Assembly: GCA_947631915.1 (NCBI GenBank)
Contig: CANRNC010000012.1
Span: forward strand, 1-59,214
DNA: 59,214 nucleotides
From: an uncultured Clostridia bacterium
GTDB taxonomy: Bacteria > Bacillota > Clostridia > TANB77 > CAG-508
Direction: 5' to 3'
Shown here: in pieces, positions 45,678 to 54,236 of the stretch
How positions within the stretch are numbered: position 1 is the first letter of the stretch
Layout of the letters: each line of letters begins with the position of its first letter
Made by a program: the position numbers and the translations under genes
Notes under the pieces: model-generated
Databases searched by the model: none
Seen by the model: only the letters and a program-made list of their open reading frames with translations
Told to the model about the DNA's origin: nothing

Positions 45678-46871
45678 ATGAAAATTTTAGTTTTAAACTG
45701 TGGAAGTTCATCATTAAAATATCAATTAATTGATATGAATACAAATGAAGTTATGGCATCAGGAAAATATGAAAGAATAGGAGAGAAAGAGGCTTTTATA
45801 ACGCATAAAGCATGTGGAAAAAAAGTAACTATCGAGCATACTGCAATGGATCATACAGAAGCAATTGATTTTACATTAAAACAACTAGTAAATCCTGAAT
45901 ATAAAGTAATTGATAGCTTAGATGAAGTTAATGCAATCGGTCATAGATTAGTGCATGGTGGAGAAAAAATAAGTAAATCAGTTATAATAGATGATAATGT
46001 TGTTGAAGTATTAAAAGAGTGCACAGATTTAGCTCCGCTTCATAATCCAGCAGGAATTATGGGAATAGAAGCTTGTAAGAAAGTTATGCCAGGAAAACCA
46101 ATGGTAGGAGTATTTGATACAGCATTTCATCAAACAATGCCAAAAGAAAAATATTTATATCCAATACCTTATGAATATTATGAAAAATATGGAATTCGTA
46201 AATATGGTTTTCATGGAACTTCTCATATGTATGTTTCTGAAAGACTTGCAGAAATTTTAAATAAAGATATTAAAGACTTAAAAATAGTAACTTGCCATTT
46301 AGGTCAAGGCTCAAGTGTATGTGCAATTAAAGGAGGAGAGTCAATAGATACTTCTATGGGATTAACTCCACTTGGAGGATTACCAATGGTTACTCGTTCG
46401 GGAGATTTAGATCCATCAGTAGTAACTTTTATAATGAAAAAAGAAAATATGAATCCTGAAGAAGCTGACAGTATGTTAAATAAAAAATCTGGATTAACAG
46501 CAGTATCTGGAATGGTACCAGATTTTAGAGAAATAGAACTTGCATCATATGATGAAAATAATGAAAGGGCACAGATTGCAATTAAACAATTCACATATAC
46601 AATAGCAAGTTATGTTGCAAAATATGCAGTTGCTATGGGTGGAGTCGACTATATTGTGTTTACTGGAGGAGTAGGAGAAAATCAAATAAATATACGTAAA
46701 TCTATCTGTGAGCAATTAGAATTTATGGGCGTTAATATAGATTTAGAAGCTAATAATATGCGTGGAGAAGAAAAAATGATTTCAAAAGCTGATTCTACTA
46801 TAAAAGTATATGTTGTTCCAACAAACGAAGAATTAATGATAGCAAAAGAGACAGAAAGATTAATAAAATAG
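45678..46871 (+). CDS. ackA: acetate kinase
   Basis: A 397-residue kinase making ATP and acetate from acetyl phosphate. The N-terminal signature is VLNCGSSSLKYQLID; AIGHRLVHGGEK, YGFHGTSHMYVSER, HLGQGSSVCAIKGG and VFTGGVGENQI follow. AGGAAGGAA precedes the ATG. Confidence 0.98.
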   Translation: MKILVLNCGSSSLKYQLIDMNTNEVMASGKYERIGEKEAFITHKACGKKVTIEHTAMDHTEAIDFTLKQLVNPEYKVIDSLDEVNAIGHRLVHGGEKISKSVIIDDNVVEVLKECTDLAPLHNPAGIMGIEACKKVMPGKPMVGVFDTAFHQTMPKEKYLYPIPYEYYEKYGIRKYGFHGTSHMYVSERLAEILNKDIKDLKIVTCHLGQGSSVCAIKGGESIDTSMGLTPLGGLPMVTRSGDLDPSVVTFIMKKENMNPEEADSMLNKKSGLTAVSGMVPDFREIELASYDENNERAQIAIKQFTYTIASYVAKYAVAMGGVDYIVFTGGVGENQINIRKSICEQLEFMGVNIDLEANNMRGEEKMISKADSTIKVYVVPTNEELMIAKETERLIK

Positions 46872-46883
46872 TTTCAAAAAATG

Positions 46884-46912
46884 TTTACATAAGTCTTAAG
46901 AAGTGATATAAT
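46884..46912 (+). promoter_or_regulatory. promoter of guaB
   Basis: TTTACA (46884-46889), a 17-base spacer and TATAAT (46907-46912). guaB starts 33 bases downstream. Confidence 0.65.
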
Positions 46913-46945
46913 GGATACTATATAAAATCAAGGGGGAAGATAGAT

Positions 46946-48460
46946 ATGTCAAAAATTTTAGAAGATATTTCAAGAACTTTTAATGAATTCTTATTACTAC
47001 CAAATTTAACCACAGAGGAGTGTACACCAGATAATGTATCATTAAAAACGCCTCTTGTTAAATTTAGAAAAGGAGAAGAACCAAAATATTATGCAAATAT
47101 ACCAATGGTATCTGCAATAATGCAATCTGTTTCTGGAGAGAAAATGGGAGTGGCACTTGCAAGAGAAGGTGGAATGTCTTTTATATATGGAGCTCAATCA
47201 ATAGAAGATCAAGCAGCTATGGTATATAGAGTAAAAAAACATAAAGCAGGTTTTGTTATAAGTGATGCAAATGTAAAGAGCGGAGCAACATTAGGTGAGG
47301 TTATGAATCTTGTTGAAGAAACAGGTCATTCAACTGTAATTGTTACAGATGATGGAACTTCATCAGGAAAATTTTTAGGAATTGTTACAAATAAAGATTA
47401 TAGACCATCTAAAGACGACAGAAATGCTCCAATAGATGAGTTTATGACTCCAAGAGAAAAAGTTATTAGTGCAAGAAAGGGAATAACCTTATCAGAAGCA
47501 AACAATATAATTTGGGAAAATAAAATAAATTGTTTACCAATTTTAACCGAAGATGACCATTTAAAGTATTTAGTATTTAGAAAAGACTATGAAGAGAGAA
47601 AGAATAATCCAAACTCTTTATTAGATGAAAATAAACGTTATATAGTAGGTGCAGGAATAAATACAAGAGATTATGCACAGAGAATACCCGCATTGGTAGA
47701 TGCAGGCGTTGATATACTATGTATGGATTCATCTGATGGATATTCTGTATGGCAAAAAAATACAATAGACTTTGTAAGGGAAAAATATGGAGATAACGTT
47801 AAAATAGGAGCCGGAAACGTTGTAGATGCAGAAGGATTTAGATATCTAGCAGAAGCAGGAGCAGATTTTATTAAAGTTGGTGTAGGTGGAGGATCTATAT
47901 GCATTACAAGAGAGACAAAAGGAATAGGTCGTGGACAAGCTAGTGCTTTAATAGATGTAGTTGATGCAAGAAATAAATATTACGAAGAAACTGGAATATA
48001 TATACCAGTTTGTTCAGATGGTGGAATTGTTTATGATCATCATATTACAATAGCATTAGCACTTGGAGCAGATTTCGTAATGATGGGTAGATATTTTGCA
48101 AGATTTGATGAAAGCCCTACAAGAGTTTTGAAAATAGGAAATAACTATGTAAAAGAATATTGGGGAGAAGGATCAAATAGAGCAAGAAACTGGCAAAGAT
48201 ATGATATGGGTGGAAAAGCAAAAGATAAACTTGCATTTGAAGAAGGTGTTGACTCATATATACCATATGCTGGACCATTAAAAGATACTTTAGATGTTAC
48301 AATTTCAAAAGTAAAATCTACAATGTGTAATTGTGGTGCTACTTCAATTCAAGAATTACATGAAAAAGCAAGATTAACACTTGTATCTCAAGTAAGTATA
48401 ACAGAAGGTGGAGCACATGATGTTATATTAAAAGAAATAGACAAATCATATAAGAATTAA
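46946..48460 (+). CDS. guaB: IMP dehydrogenase
   Basis: A 504-residue enzyme that oxidises IMP to XMP. The catalytic barrel is interrupted by a CBS pair (about residues 95-220). The catalytic cysteine loop is [15 protein letters not shown], followed by [24 protein letters not shown] closes the phosphate site. A C-terminal extension holds a CNCG motif. The length and loop variant resemble the less common GuaB form found in some Clostridia. The next gene, convergent, is guaA, the next step of the pathway. Confidence 0.95.
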   Translation: MSKILEDISRTFNEFLLLPNLTTEECTPDNVSLKTPLVKFRKGEEPKYYANIPMVSAIMQSVSGEKMGVALAREGGMSFIYGAQSIEDQAAMVYRVKKHKAGFVISDANVKSGATLGEVMNLVEETGHSTVIVTDDGTSSGKFLGIVTNKDYRPSKDDRNAPIDEFMTPREKVISARKGITLSEANNIIWENKINCLPILTEDDHLKYLVFRKDYEERKNNPNSLLDENKRYIVGAGINTRDYAQRIPALVDAGVDILCMDSSDGYSVWQKNTIDFVREKYGDNVKIGAGNVVDAEGFRYLAEAGADFIKVGVGGGSICITRETKGIGRGQASALIDVVDARNKYYEETGIYIPVCSDGGIVYDHHITIALALGADFVMMGRYFARFDESPTRVLKIGNNYVKEYWGEGSNRARNWQRYDMGGKAKDKLAFEEGVDSYIPYAGPLKDTLDVTISKVKSTMCNCGATSIQELHEKARLTLVSQVSITEGGAHDVILKEIDKSYKN

Positions 48461-48464
48461 AAAA

Positions 48465-48489
48465 GAGGACTTTAAGTCCTCATTTTTTA
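48465..48489. terminator. bidirectional terminator between guaB and guaA
   Basis: Stem GAGGACTT/AAGTCCTC (48465-48481) flanked by AAAAA and ATTTTTTAT, between convergent genes. Confidence 0.85.
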
Positions 48490-50025
48490 TTCCCATTCAA
48501 TTGTTGCTGGTGGTTTTGATGTTATATCATAAACTACTCTATTAATATGTTTAACTTCATTTACAATTCTAGAAGATACTTTTTCTAGTATATCATAAGG
48601 TATTTTTGCCCAAATTGCAGTCATAAAATCTGACGTTTCTACGGCTCTTAATGCAAGAGTGTAGTCATAAGTTCTTCCGTCTCCCATAACTCCAACAGAA
48701 CGTAAATTTGTAAGAACTGCGAAGTATTGATTTAAACTTCTATCCAATCCTGCATTTGCAACTTCTTCTCTAAAAATAGCATCTGCATCTTTTAAAATTT
48801 CAAGTTTTTCATCTGTAATATCACCGATTATTCTAATTGCAAGTCCTGGACCAGGGAATGGTTGACGATAAACTAAATAATCAGGAATACCGAGTTCAAG
48901 TCCAGTTTTTCTAACTTCATCTTTAAATAAATCTCTTAATGGTTCGACAATTTCTTTAAAATCAACATAGTCAGGAAGACCTCCCACATTATGATGACTT
49001 TTAATAGTTTGACCTTTACCAGCACCGCTTTCGACAACATCAGGATATATCGTACCTTGAACTAGAAAATCAACTTTTCCGATTTTTTTTGCTTCTTCTT
49101 CAAATACTCTTATAAATTCTTCACCAATGATTTTTCTTTTTTGTTCGGGTTCTGTGATTCCTGCAAGTTTAGCCAAAAATCTATCTTTTGCATTTACTCT
49201 AATTAGGTTTATATCATATTGTTCACGGAATACCTTTTCAACTTCATCACCTTCATTTTTACGAAGAAGTCCATGATCTACAAATATACAAGTTAGATTT
49301 TTTCCTATTGCTTTATTTAATAAGACAGCAGCAACTGAAGAATCAACGCCACCTGATAGGGCACATAGAGCTTTACCGTCTCCAATTTTATCTCTTAATG
49401 ATTTTACAGAATCTTCAACAAATGAAGACATATTCCAATCTCCAGAACAATTACAAATATTGTATACAAAGTTTTGTATAATTTCAGTACCATTTTTAGT
49501 TAGATTTACTTCAGGGTGGAATTGAATTCCATATATTTTCTTACTATCATTTGCAATAGCAGCATTAGGACAATGTGAAGTATGACCAATATTTTTAAAT
49601 CCTTCTGGCAATGAATTTACAAAGTCAGTATGGCTCATAAGACATATATTTTGTTTATCAAAACCACTAAATAGAGCACAAGAATTATCTATATCTACTA
49701 ATGTTTCGCCATATTCACGTTTATTTGCTTTCTCAACATTTCCGCCTAGTAAATAACTTATTAATTGCATACCATAACAAATACCAAGTACAGGTATACC
49801 AAGTTCTAAAATTTCCTTACTACAGATAGGAGCGTTTTCTTCGTATACACTAGATGGACCTCCTGTAAAGATTATTCCTTTAGGATTTTTTTGCTTTATT
49901 TCTTCTATTGATATATTATAAGGAACTATTTCAGAATAAACGTTACATTCACGAACACGCCTAGCAATTAATTGATTATATTGTCCATAAAAATTTAATA
50001 TTAATATAGTTTCTTTATTTTTCAC
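48487..50025 (-). CDS. guaA: GMP synthase (glutamine-hydrolysing)
   Basis: A 512-residue enzyme making GMP from XMP, glutamine and ATP. The N-terminal glutaminase has the nucleophile in [15 protein letters not shown] and HPEVNLT. The ATP-pyrophosphatase P-loop is [15 protein letters not shown]. The C-terminal dimerisation domain ends KPPATIEWE. The start is a GTG at 50025 with AGGAGG upstream; the longer frame (to 50097) lacks a site. Confidence 0.97.
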   Translation of the reverse strand: MKNKETILILNFYGQYNQLIARRVRECNVYSEIVPYNISIEEIKQKNPKGIIFTGGPSSVYEENAPICSKEILELGIPVLGICYGMQLISYLLGGNVEKANKREYGETLVDIDNSCALFSGFDKQNICLMSHTDFVNSLPEGFKNIGHTSHCPNAAIANDSKKIYGIQFHPEVNLTKNGTEIIQNFVYNICNCSGDWNMSSFVEDSVKSLRDKIGDGKALCALSGGVDSSVAAVLLNKAIGKNLTCIFVDHGLLRKNEGDEVEKVFREQYDINLIRVNAKDRFLAKLAGITEPEQKRKIIGEEFIRVFEEEAKKIGKVDFLVQGTIYPDVVESGAGKGQTIKSHHNVGGLPDYVDFKEIVEPLRDLFKDEVRKTGLELGIPDYLVYRQPFPGPGLAIRIIGDITDEKLEILKDADAIFREEVANAGLDRSLNQYFAVLTNLRSVGVMGDGRTYDYTLALRAVETSDFMTAIWAKIPYDILEKVSSRIVNEVKHINRVVYDITSKPPATIEWE

Positions 50026-50223
50026 GATTTTTCCTCCTAATAAAAAATATGTATATATTTTATCATAATGACTAGAAAAAGTAAATAAAATGAGCATATT
50101 TTACGTATATGTCGATTTATGTCGTACGATTTTTCTTGCTTTTTATAACTAACGCGGGTATAATAAGGCCATAGCAAAAGTAACATAATCATGCTAAATA
50201 ATTCAAGAAAGGAGGTAAACTTT

Positions 50224-50830
50224 GTGAATAAAAAGAAAGTGCTTTCAACTGTAATAATCATTACTTTAATTATAGTATCGTTTTGTAGTGGAAATACTTT
50301 TGCAAAGTATTTAAATGAATATAAAACATCGGGTTCATTAGATGTTGCTAAATGGTCAGTAACAGAAGAATTTATTGTAAACGGACAAAGTAGTACATCT
50401 AAAAATATTTCATTGGCTACAAATTACAATCCTAGTACTTTAGTAAACGGAAAAATAGCACCAGGCACAGAGGGAACATTTGGAGTAAAAATTGACGCTA
50501 CTGGTACGGAAACAGGCATTAATTATGAAGTCAAGTTTAAAGATATTTCTGGAACGAAACCGGATAATTTAGTTTATTCATATAAAGAAAAAAACTATTC
50601 AACTCTTTCAGAATTATCAGAAGCTCTCTCTGGTAATATTTCTGCTGATAATGATAACAAGATTGTAAATCTAGAAATTACTTGGTTCTGGCCGTATCAA
50701 ACCTTAAATTTGTCTAATTTAAAAATGGATGATGCTCAAGATACATTAGACCGGTCAAAACATCTCTAATTACAGCTTTGATATTACAGTAACATGTACT
50801 CAAGATATGCCAAGTTTAATACAGGCATAA
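50224..50830 (+). CDS. TasA/camelysin-like secreted fibre protein, with a +1 frame change at CGG
   Basis: An N-terminal signal segment (residues 8-26) is followed by the SipW-type cleavage context TFAKYLNEYKTSGSLDVAKW. The mature domain has IAPGTEGTFGVKI and ITWFWPYQ. The frame runs 176 codons to a CGG at 50752, with TAA four codons later. Skipping the C gives DTLDGQNISNYSFDITV and ends at 50830, 201 residues in all. The paralogue at 51724 has DTIEGSLALSYSFDISL at the same place, with a plain GGT glycine codon. The GTG at 50224 follows AAAGGAGG. It is probably a biofilm or surface fibre subunit processed by the signal peptidase coded next. Confidence 0.85.
50752..50754 (+). other. proposed +1 recoding site: CGG in the first TasA-like gene
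   Basis: Context TTA GAC CGG TCA, with TAA at 50767-50769. Reading GAC then GGT (50753-50755) restores the frame. The downstream paralogue has GGT there without the extra C. Confidence 0.8.
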
Positions 50831-50891
50831 AATTTAAATTTAATTTTGAAATTCAAATTTGTTCTTAAATTTCTAAATAAAAATCATTTTA

Positions 50892-50933
50892 TGTAGGAAC
50901 TAATTTGATTGGTTCCTACAATTATTTTTTATT
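50892..50933 (+). terminator. intrinsic terminator
   Basis: A 9-bp stem TGTAGGAAC/GTTCCTACA (50892-50920) followed by ATTATTTTTTATT, between the TasA-like and signal peptidase genes. It may favour higher expression of the fibre gene. Confidence 0.75.
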
Positions 50934-50953
50934 CATAAGGTTTTTATTAATCA

Positions 50954-51727
50954 ATGAAAAGTGTTATCAAATTAATTATTTTTTCATTAATTTTATCAAT
51001 CATAATTAATGTTATATATTTTAAGTATATAGATAGCTCAAAAATTAAACAAATTTTTGGATATAGTTGCTTAAAAGTTTTAACGGGAAGTATGAATCCT
51101 GAAATAAAAGCAGGAGAAAATATCATTATTAAGAAGTGTGATAAATATGAAATAGGAGATGTTATAACGTATATTGCAAAAAGTGGAGAATTAATAACAC
51201 ATAGAATTGTTTCTATAACTGATAAATTCTATTACACAAAAGGAGATGCTAATAATGTTTGTGATCCTGAACCAGTATTAGTTAATCAAATATATGGTAA
51301 AGTAATATTTCACTTTTGTTCTTTTTTCAACAGTCCATTTTTTTCGTTAGCTAAAAATTTTAATTATAATAAAGCATCTTTAAAATCCGAAATTGCAAAT
51401 CCAATATTTATCGTAGATGGTGATAATGAAATTTTAATTAAACAGTATGATAGTATAAGCAATTATAAATTTATCGTAAAGAATTATAATGAAGATAAAG
51501 TAAGTGATGTTAGTTTCACATATAATATTGATATTATTGCTGATGATATTGTTGAATTACAATTATATAATAATGCTAATTTAGTAGATATAAATAGCAG
51601 ATTTATATTACCTCATAGTATATCAACTGATCATGAATATTTATTAAAAATAAAAGCTCCTGAAGATTATGAAGGAAAAGTAAAAATTAATATATCTGCA
51701 TGTCAGATGGAGGAGGGAATGAGTTGA
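50954..51727 (+). CDS. sipW: SipW-type signal peptidase I
   Basis: A 257-residue S26 peptidase of the ER/archaeal type. One membrane segment (residues 5-24) is followed by the catalytic serine in VLTGSMNPEIKAGE and a histidine in place of the usual lysine (LITHRIVSI). GDANNVCDPEPV and a YGKVIF segment follow. The extra C-terminal 110 residues form a beta-rich extracellular-like domain, unusual for SipW. Neighbouring TasA-like proteins are the expected substrates. Confidence 0.88.
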   Translation: MKSVIKLIIFSLILSIIINVIYFKYIDSSKIKQIFGYSCLKVLTGSMNPEIKAGENIIIKKCDKYEIGDVITYIAKSGELITHRIVSITDKFYYTKGDANNVCDPEPVLVNQIYGKVIFHFCSFFNSPFFSLAKNFNYNKASLKSEIANPIFIVDGDNEILIKQYDSISNYKFIVKNYNEDKVSDVSFTYNIDIIADDIVELQLYNNANLVDINSRFILPHSISTDHEYLLKIKAPEDYEGKVKINISACQMEEGMS

Positions 51728-52439
51728 TATTATTTAATGAGGAAAAAGTAAATCTACAAGATAAAAGAACTTATCATCAAAATATAAAATTTGAATTTGA
51801 AGGATCTGCAATTTTATTGAAGTTGGATAAGAAGCGGAAAAATAACAAAAGTTTTAGATATTAATTCAGGATATAAGTTAAAAAGAAATGGCTATTATGA
51901 ATTATTATTAAATGATATGTATTTAATTCATTTTTCTCTGAAGAAAAGATTATTGATTATTATAATCCTTGCAATAATTTTATTTATTTCGTTCTATTTT
52001 GGTTTTGTATCTCAAAATTTTTCCCAAGATTCTAATATTTACATTTTTAATACTTCGGATGTAGGATTTAAAAATATTCATTTATTAAATAATTATAAAC
52101 GATCAACAATTTTAAATAATAAAATTGCACCTGGAACAACAGGAGATTTTAATTTAATTATTGAAAATACTTCAAAGGAAACTATGCAATATTCATTTAT
52201 GTTTAAGGAAAACAATTCAAAACCTAGACGGATTATATTTTAAATTAGAAGATATTAACTACTATGAACTTTCGGATTTAATGGCTAAAATTAATGGAAT
52301 TATAGAATCAAATGAATCAAAGAAAATTAATATAGAATGGTGCTGGGACTATCAAGGAAATGATGATAAAGATACTATAGAAGGTTCTTTAGCTTTAAGT
52401 TACTCATTTGATATATCATTAATATCAGTAAATTTATAA
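51724..52439 (+). CDS. TasA-like membrane protein, with two +1 frame changes at CGG
   Basis: The TTG at 51724 overlaps the sipW stop, with GGAGG upstream. The frame reads 37 codons to CGG 51835; after skipping the C it reads 131 codons to CGG 52229; after skipping that C it reads 69 codons to TAA at 52439, giving 237 residues. The product has a small N-terminal domain, a membrane segment (LLIIIILAIILFISFYFGF) and a TasA-like domain. That domain aligns with the gene at 50224 across the second site without gaps: KPRGLYFKL with KPDNLVYSY. Without recoding there would be three fragments, only the first with a clear ribosome binding site. Confidence 0.75.
51835..51837 (+). other. proposed +1 recoding site: first CGG in the second TasA-like gene
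   Basis: Context AAG AAG CGG AAA, with TAA at 51862-51864. Reading AAG then GGA (51836-51838) joins the N-terminal domain to the membrane segment and TasA-like domain. Confidence 0.7.
52229..52231 (+). other. proposed +1 recoding site: second CGG in the second TasA-like gene
   Basis: Context CCT AGA CGG ATT, with TAA at 52241-52243. Reading AGA then GGA (52230-52232) gives KPRGLYF, in ungapped register with KPDNLVY of the upstream paralogue. Confidence 0.75.
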
Positions 52440-52456
52440 AAAGAAGGGAGAAAGCA

Positions 52457-53134
52457 GTGTATAAGAAATGTATTATTTTAATTATAGGTATTTTTATTTT
52501 AACTAGTAACAGTAAGACTCTTGCAAAATACATCTTTAATTATACTTTAGATGTAGCGAGTTTAAATACAGATGGAAATTATTATTTAATAAAATATACA
52601 GAAACAAATGATAATAATGAGAAGATTGAGAAGTTATATAAAGGAGATAATAAAGATTCTGATGGCTCTAAATTAAAGAAATGGATTATGGATAAGAGAT
52701 TGAATCTTAAGACAATCAAAATTGAAGATGATAGTGGAGATATTAAAGACTGTTCATATCTTTTTGGAGGTTCTGAAGAAATTATGATATGTCAATATCT
52801 AACAAAAATTGATTTAAGCGGTTTTAATACGGAAAATGTTACTAACATGGAATTTATGTTTTATGATTGTTTTAGGTTAGTTGATTTGAATATATCAAAC
52901 TTAAATACTAATCAGGTTATAAACATGTCATATATGTTTTCAAAATGCAATGCTCTAGGAACAATTGATTTAAGAAGTTTTAATACCGAAAGAGTCACTA
53001 ATATGATAAGTATGTTTAGTAATTGTAGGTCAACCAAAGAAATTAAAGTATCTGCAAAATTTATAACACATAATGCTAATACTACTAATATGTTTAATAA
53101 CTGTGGTGTATCTCAAACTACGTTCTACTATTAA
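52457..53134 (+). CDS. BspA-like leucine-rich-repeat surface protein
   Basis: A 225-residue protein with a signal segment ending in a TasA-like context (LAKYIFNYTLD). At least three BspA-type (DUF285) repeats follow, of the kind DLSGFNTENVTNMEFMF, DLNISNLNTNQVINMSYMF, DLRSFNTERVTNMISMF. The start is a GTG at 52457 with AAGGGAG upstream. The shared signal type suggests SipW processing and surface display with the two TasA-like proteins. Adhesion is a family expectation, not shown here. Confidence 0.85.
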   Translation: MYKKCIILIIGIFILTSNSKTLAKYIFNYTLDVASLNTDGNYYLIKYTETNDNNEKIEKLYKGDNKDSDGSKLKKWIMDKRLNLKTIKIEDDSGDIKDCSYLFGGSEEIMICQYLTKIDLSGFNTENVTNMEFMFYDCFRLVDLNISNLNTNQVINMSYMFSKCNALGTIDLRSFNTERVTNMISMFSNCRSTKEIKVSAKFITHNANTTNMFNNCGVSQTTFYY

Positions 53135-53251
53135 CGGCAAAATAAAATATTTAAAATAATAAATTTATTATAACATTAAAGAAATTAGTTTCAAAATTTT
53201 ATATGATTACATAATATATTATATATTCAAAATAGTTAGGGGGATAATATT

Positions 53252-53831
53252 TTGGAACTAAAAGGTAAGAAAATAGGTTTTTGCTTAACAGGCTCTTTTT
53301 ATACATTTAAAAACACTATTGATGAAATTAAAAAAATTATTAAAAGAGGTGGAGAGATTATCCCTATAATGTCTTATTATGCGTATCATACAGATAGCAG
53401 GTTTGGAAAAGCTAAAGACTTTGTAAATGAGATTGAAAACATTACAGGTAATAAAGTTATACATACTATGCAAGAAGCGGAATACATATCAAATTATTAT
53501 GAATTAGATATAATGATAATTGCACCATGTTCACGGAAATACTATTGCAAAATTGGCTAATTCTATAACAGATACACCAGTATTGGTTGCAGGAAGAACT
53601 CACTTAAAAGATTCTAAACCTCTTGTTTTAGGACTTTGTTGTAAAGATGGGTTAAGTCTTAATGCCGAAAATATAGGAAAATTGTTAAATAGAAAGGACT
53701 TATTTTTTGTACCTTTTGGTCAAGATAATCCTATAACAAAACCTTATTCTATATGTTTTGATCATAGATATATAATAAAAACATTGGAAACTGCTTTAGA
53801 CAATGAACAGATACAACCCTTATTAAATTAG
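53252..53831 (+). CDS. dpaB: dipicolinate synthase subunit B, with a +1 frame change at CGG
   Basis: This flavoprotein subunit makes the spore solute dipicolinic acid. The TTG at 53252 with GGGGG upstream gives the family start (GKKIGFCLTGSFYTF). The frame reads 94 codons to CGG 53534, with TAA seven codons later. Skipping the C gives IAPCSGNTIAKLANSITDTPV and the remaining domain to 53831, 192 residues in all, the normal family length. The glycine formed is the conserved residue of the flavin-binding loop. dpaA is not adjacent, which is unusual. Confidence 0.9.
53534..53536 (+). other. proposed +1 recoding site: CGG in dpaB
   Basis: Context TGT TCA CGG AAA, with TAA at 53558-53560. Reading TCA then GGA (53535-53537) gives PCSGNT, matching the conserved flavin-binding loop of the family. 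Confidence 0.78.
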
Positions 53832-53865
53832 ATGAAACATTTTTTTGCTTTTTTTAAAAAATATA

Positions 53866-53917
53866 TTGACAAGAACCTCTGTTTGCTATATACTCTTGAT
53901 ATAAGAATGTGTGTTCG
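53866..53917 (+). promoter_or_regulatory. promoter with two LexA-like SOS boxes
   Basis: A perfect TTGACA (53866-53871), a 17-base spacer and TATACT (53889-53894). GAAC-CTCT-GTTT (53873-53884) lies between the boxes and GAAT-GTGT-GTTCG (53905-53917) just after the start site. Each has one mismatch to the Firmicute LexA core GAACNNNNGTTC. Both would block RNA polymerase when bound. Confidence 0.6.
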
Positions 53918-53939
53918 CATAAACAAGGGGGAATAAATT

Positions 53940-54230
53940 ATGAGAAAAGTAAATAGAGTTATAAAATCAAGTATAATAATAGGAGTTTTAGTAATATCAA
54001 TTATAGTTTTTATACATTCAACGGCACTATCATATGAAAATATAGCATATAATGAAATTTATGTATCTAGCGGAGATACTTTATGGAATATTGCAAAATA
54101 TGAACAGGAACATAATAATTATTATAAAGGAAAAGATGTAAGAGAAATCATATATGACATTAAAAAGATTAACAATTTATCTAGCTCACAATTAAATGTT
54201 AATCAAAAGATATTAATACCTAGTTTATAA
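53940..54230 (+). CDS. yneA: YneA-like LysM protein, probable SOS division inhibitor
   Basis: A 96-residue protein with one N-terminal membrane segment (residues about 10-30) and a C-terminal LysM domain (YVSSGDTLWNIAKYEQ through LNVNQKILIPSL). This size and layout is that of YneA, the SOS-induced cell-division inhibitor that in Bacillus lies next to lexA. Two LexA-like boxes in its promoter support the assignment. lexA is not adjacent here. Confidence 0.75.
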   Translation: MRKVNRVIKSSIIIGVLVISIIVFIHSTALSYENIAYNEIYVSSGDTLWNIAKYEQEHNNYYKGKDVREIIYDIKKINNLSSSQLNVNQKILIPSL

Positions 54231-54236
54231 TCAAAT

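Noticed and set aside
50026-50223. Purine riboswitch before guaA
   Set aside because: The interval has no conserved purine-aptamer core or terminator/anti-terminator pair that I can see.
5058-53536. Frame breaks as ordinary sequencing or assembly errors
   Set aside because: Not fully excluded, but put second. All six insertions are C before GG, in one codon phase, making glycine, while very many other AGG and GG strings in coding sequence are untouched. Read-level data would settle it.
5058-53560. Stop-codon recoding (selenocysteine, pyrrolysine or suppression)
   Set aside because: The stops after the sites are TAA or TAG in the wrong frame; reading through them does not give family sequence. 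Only the one-base skip does.
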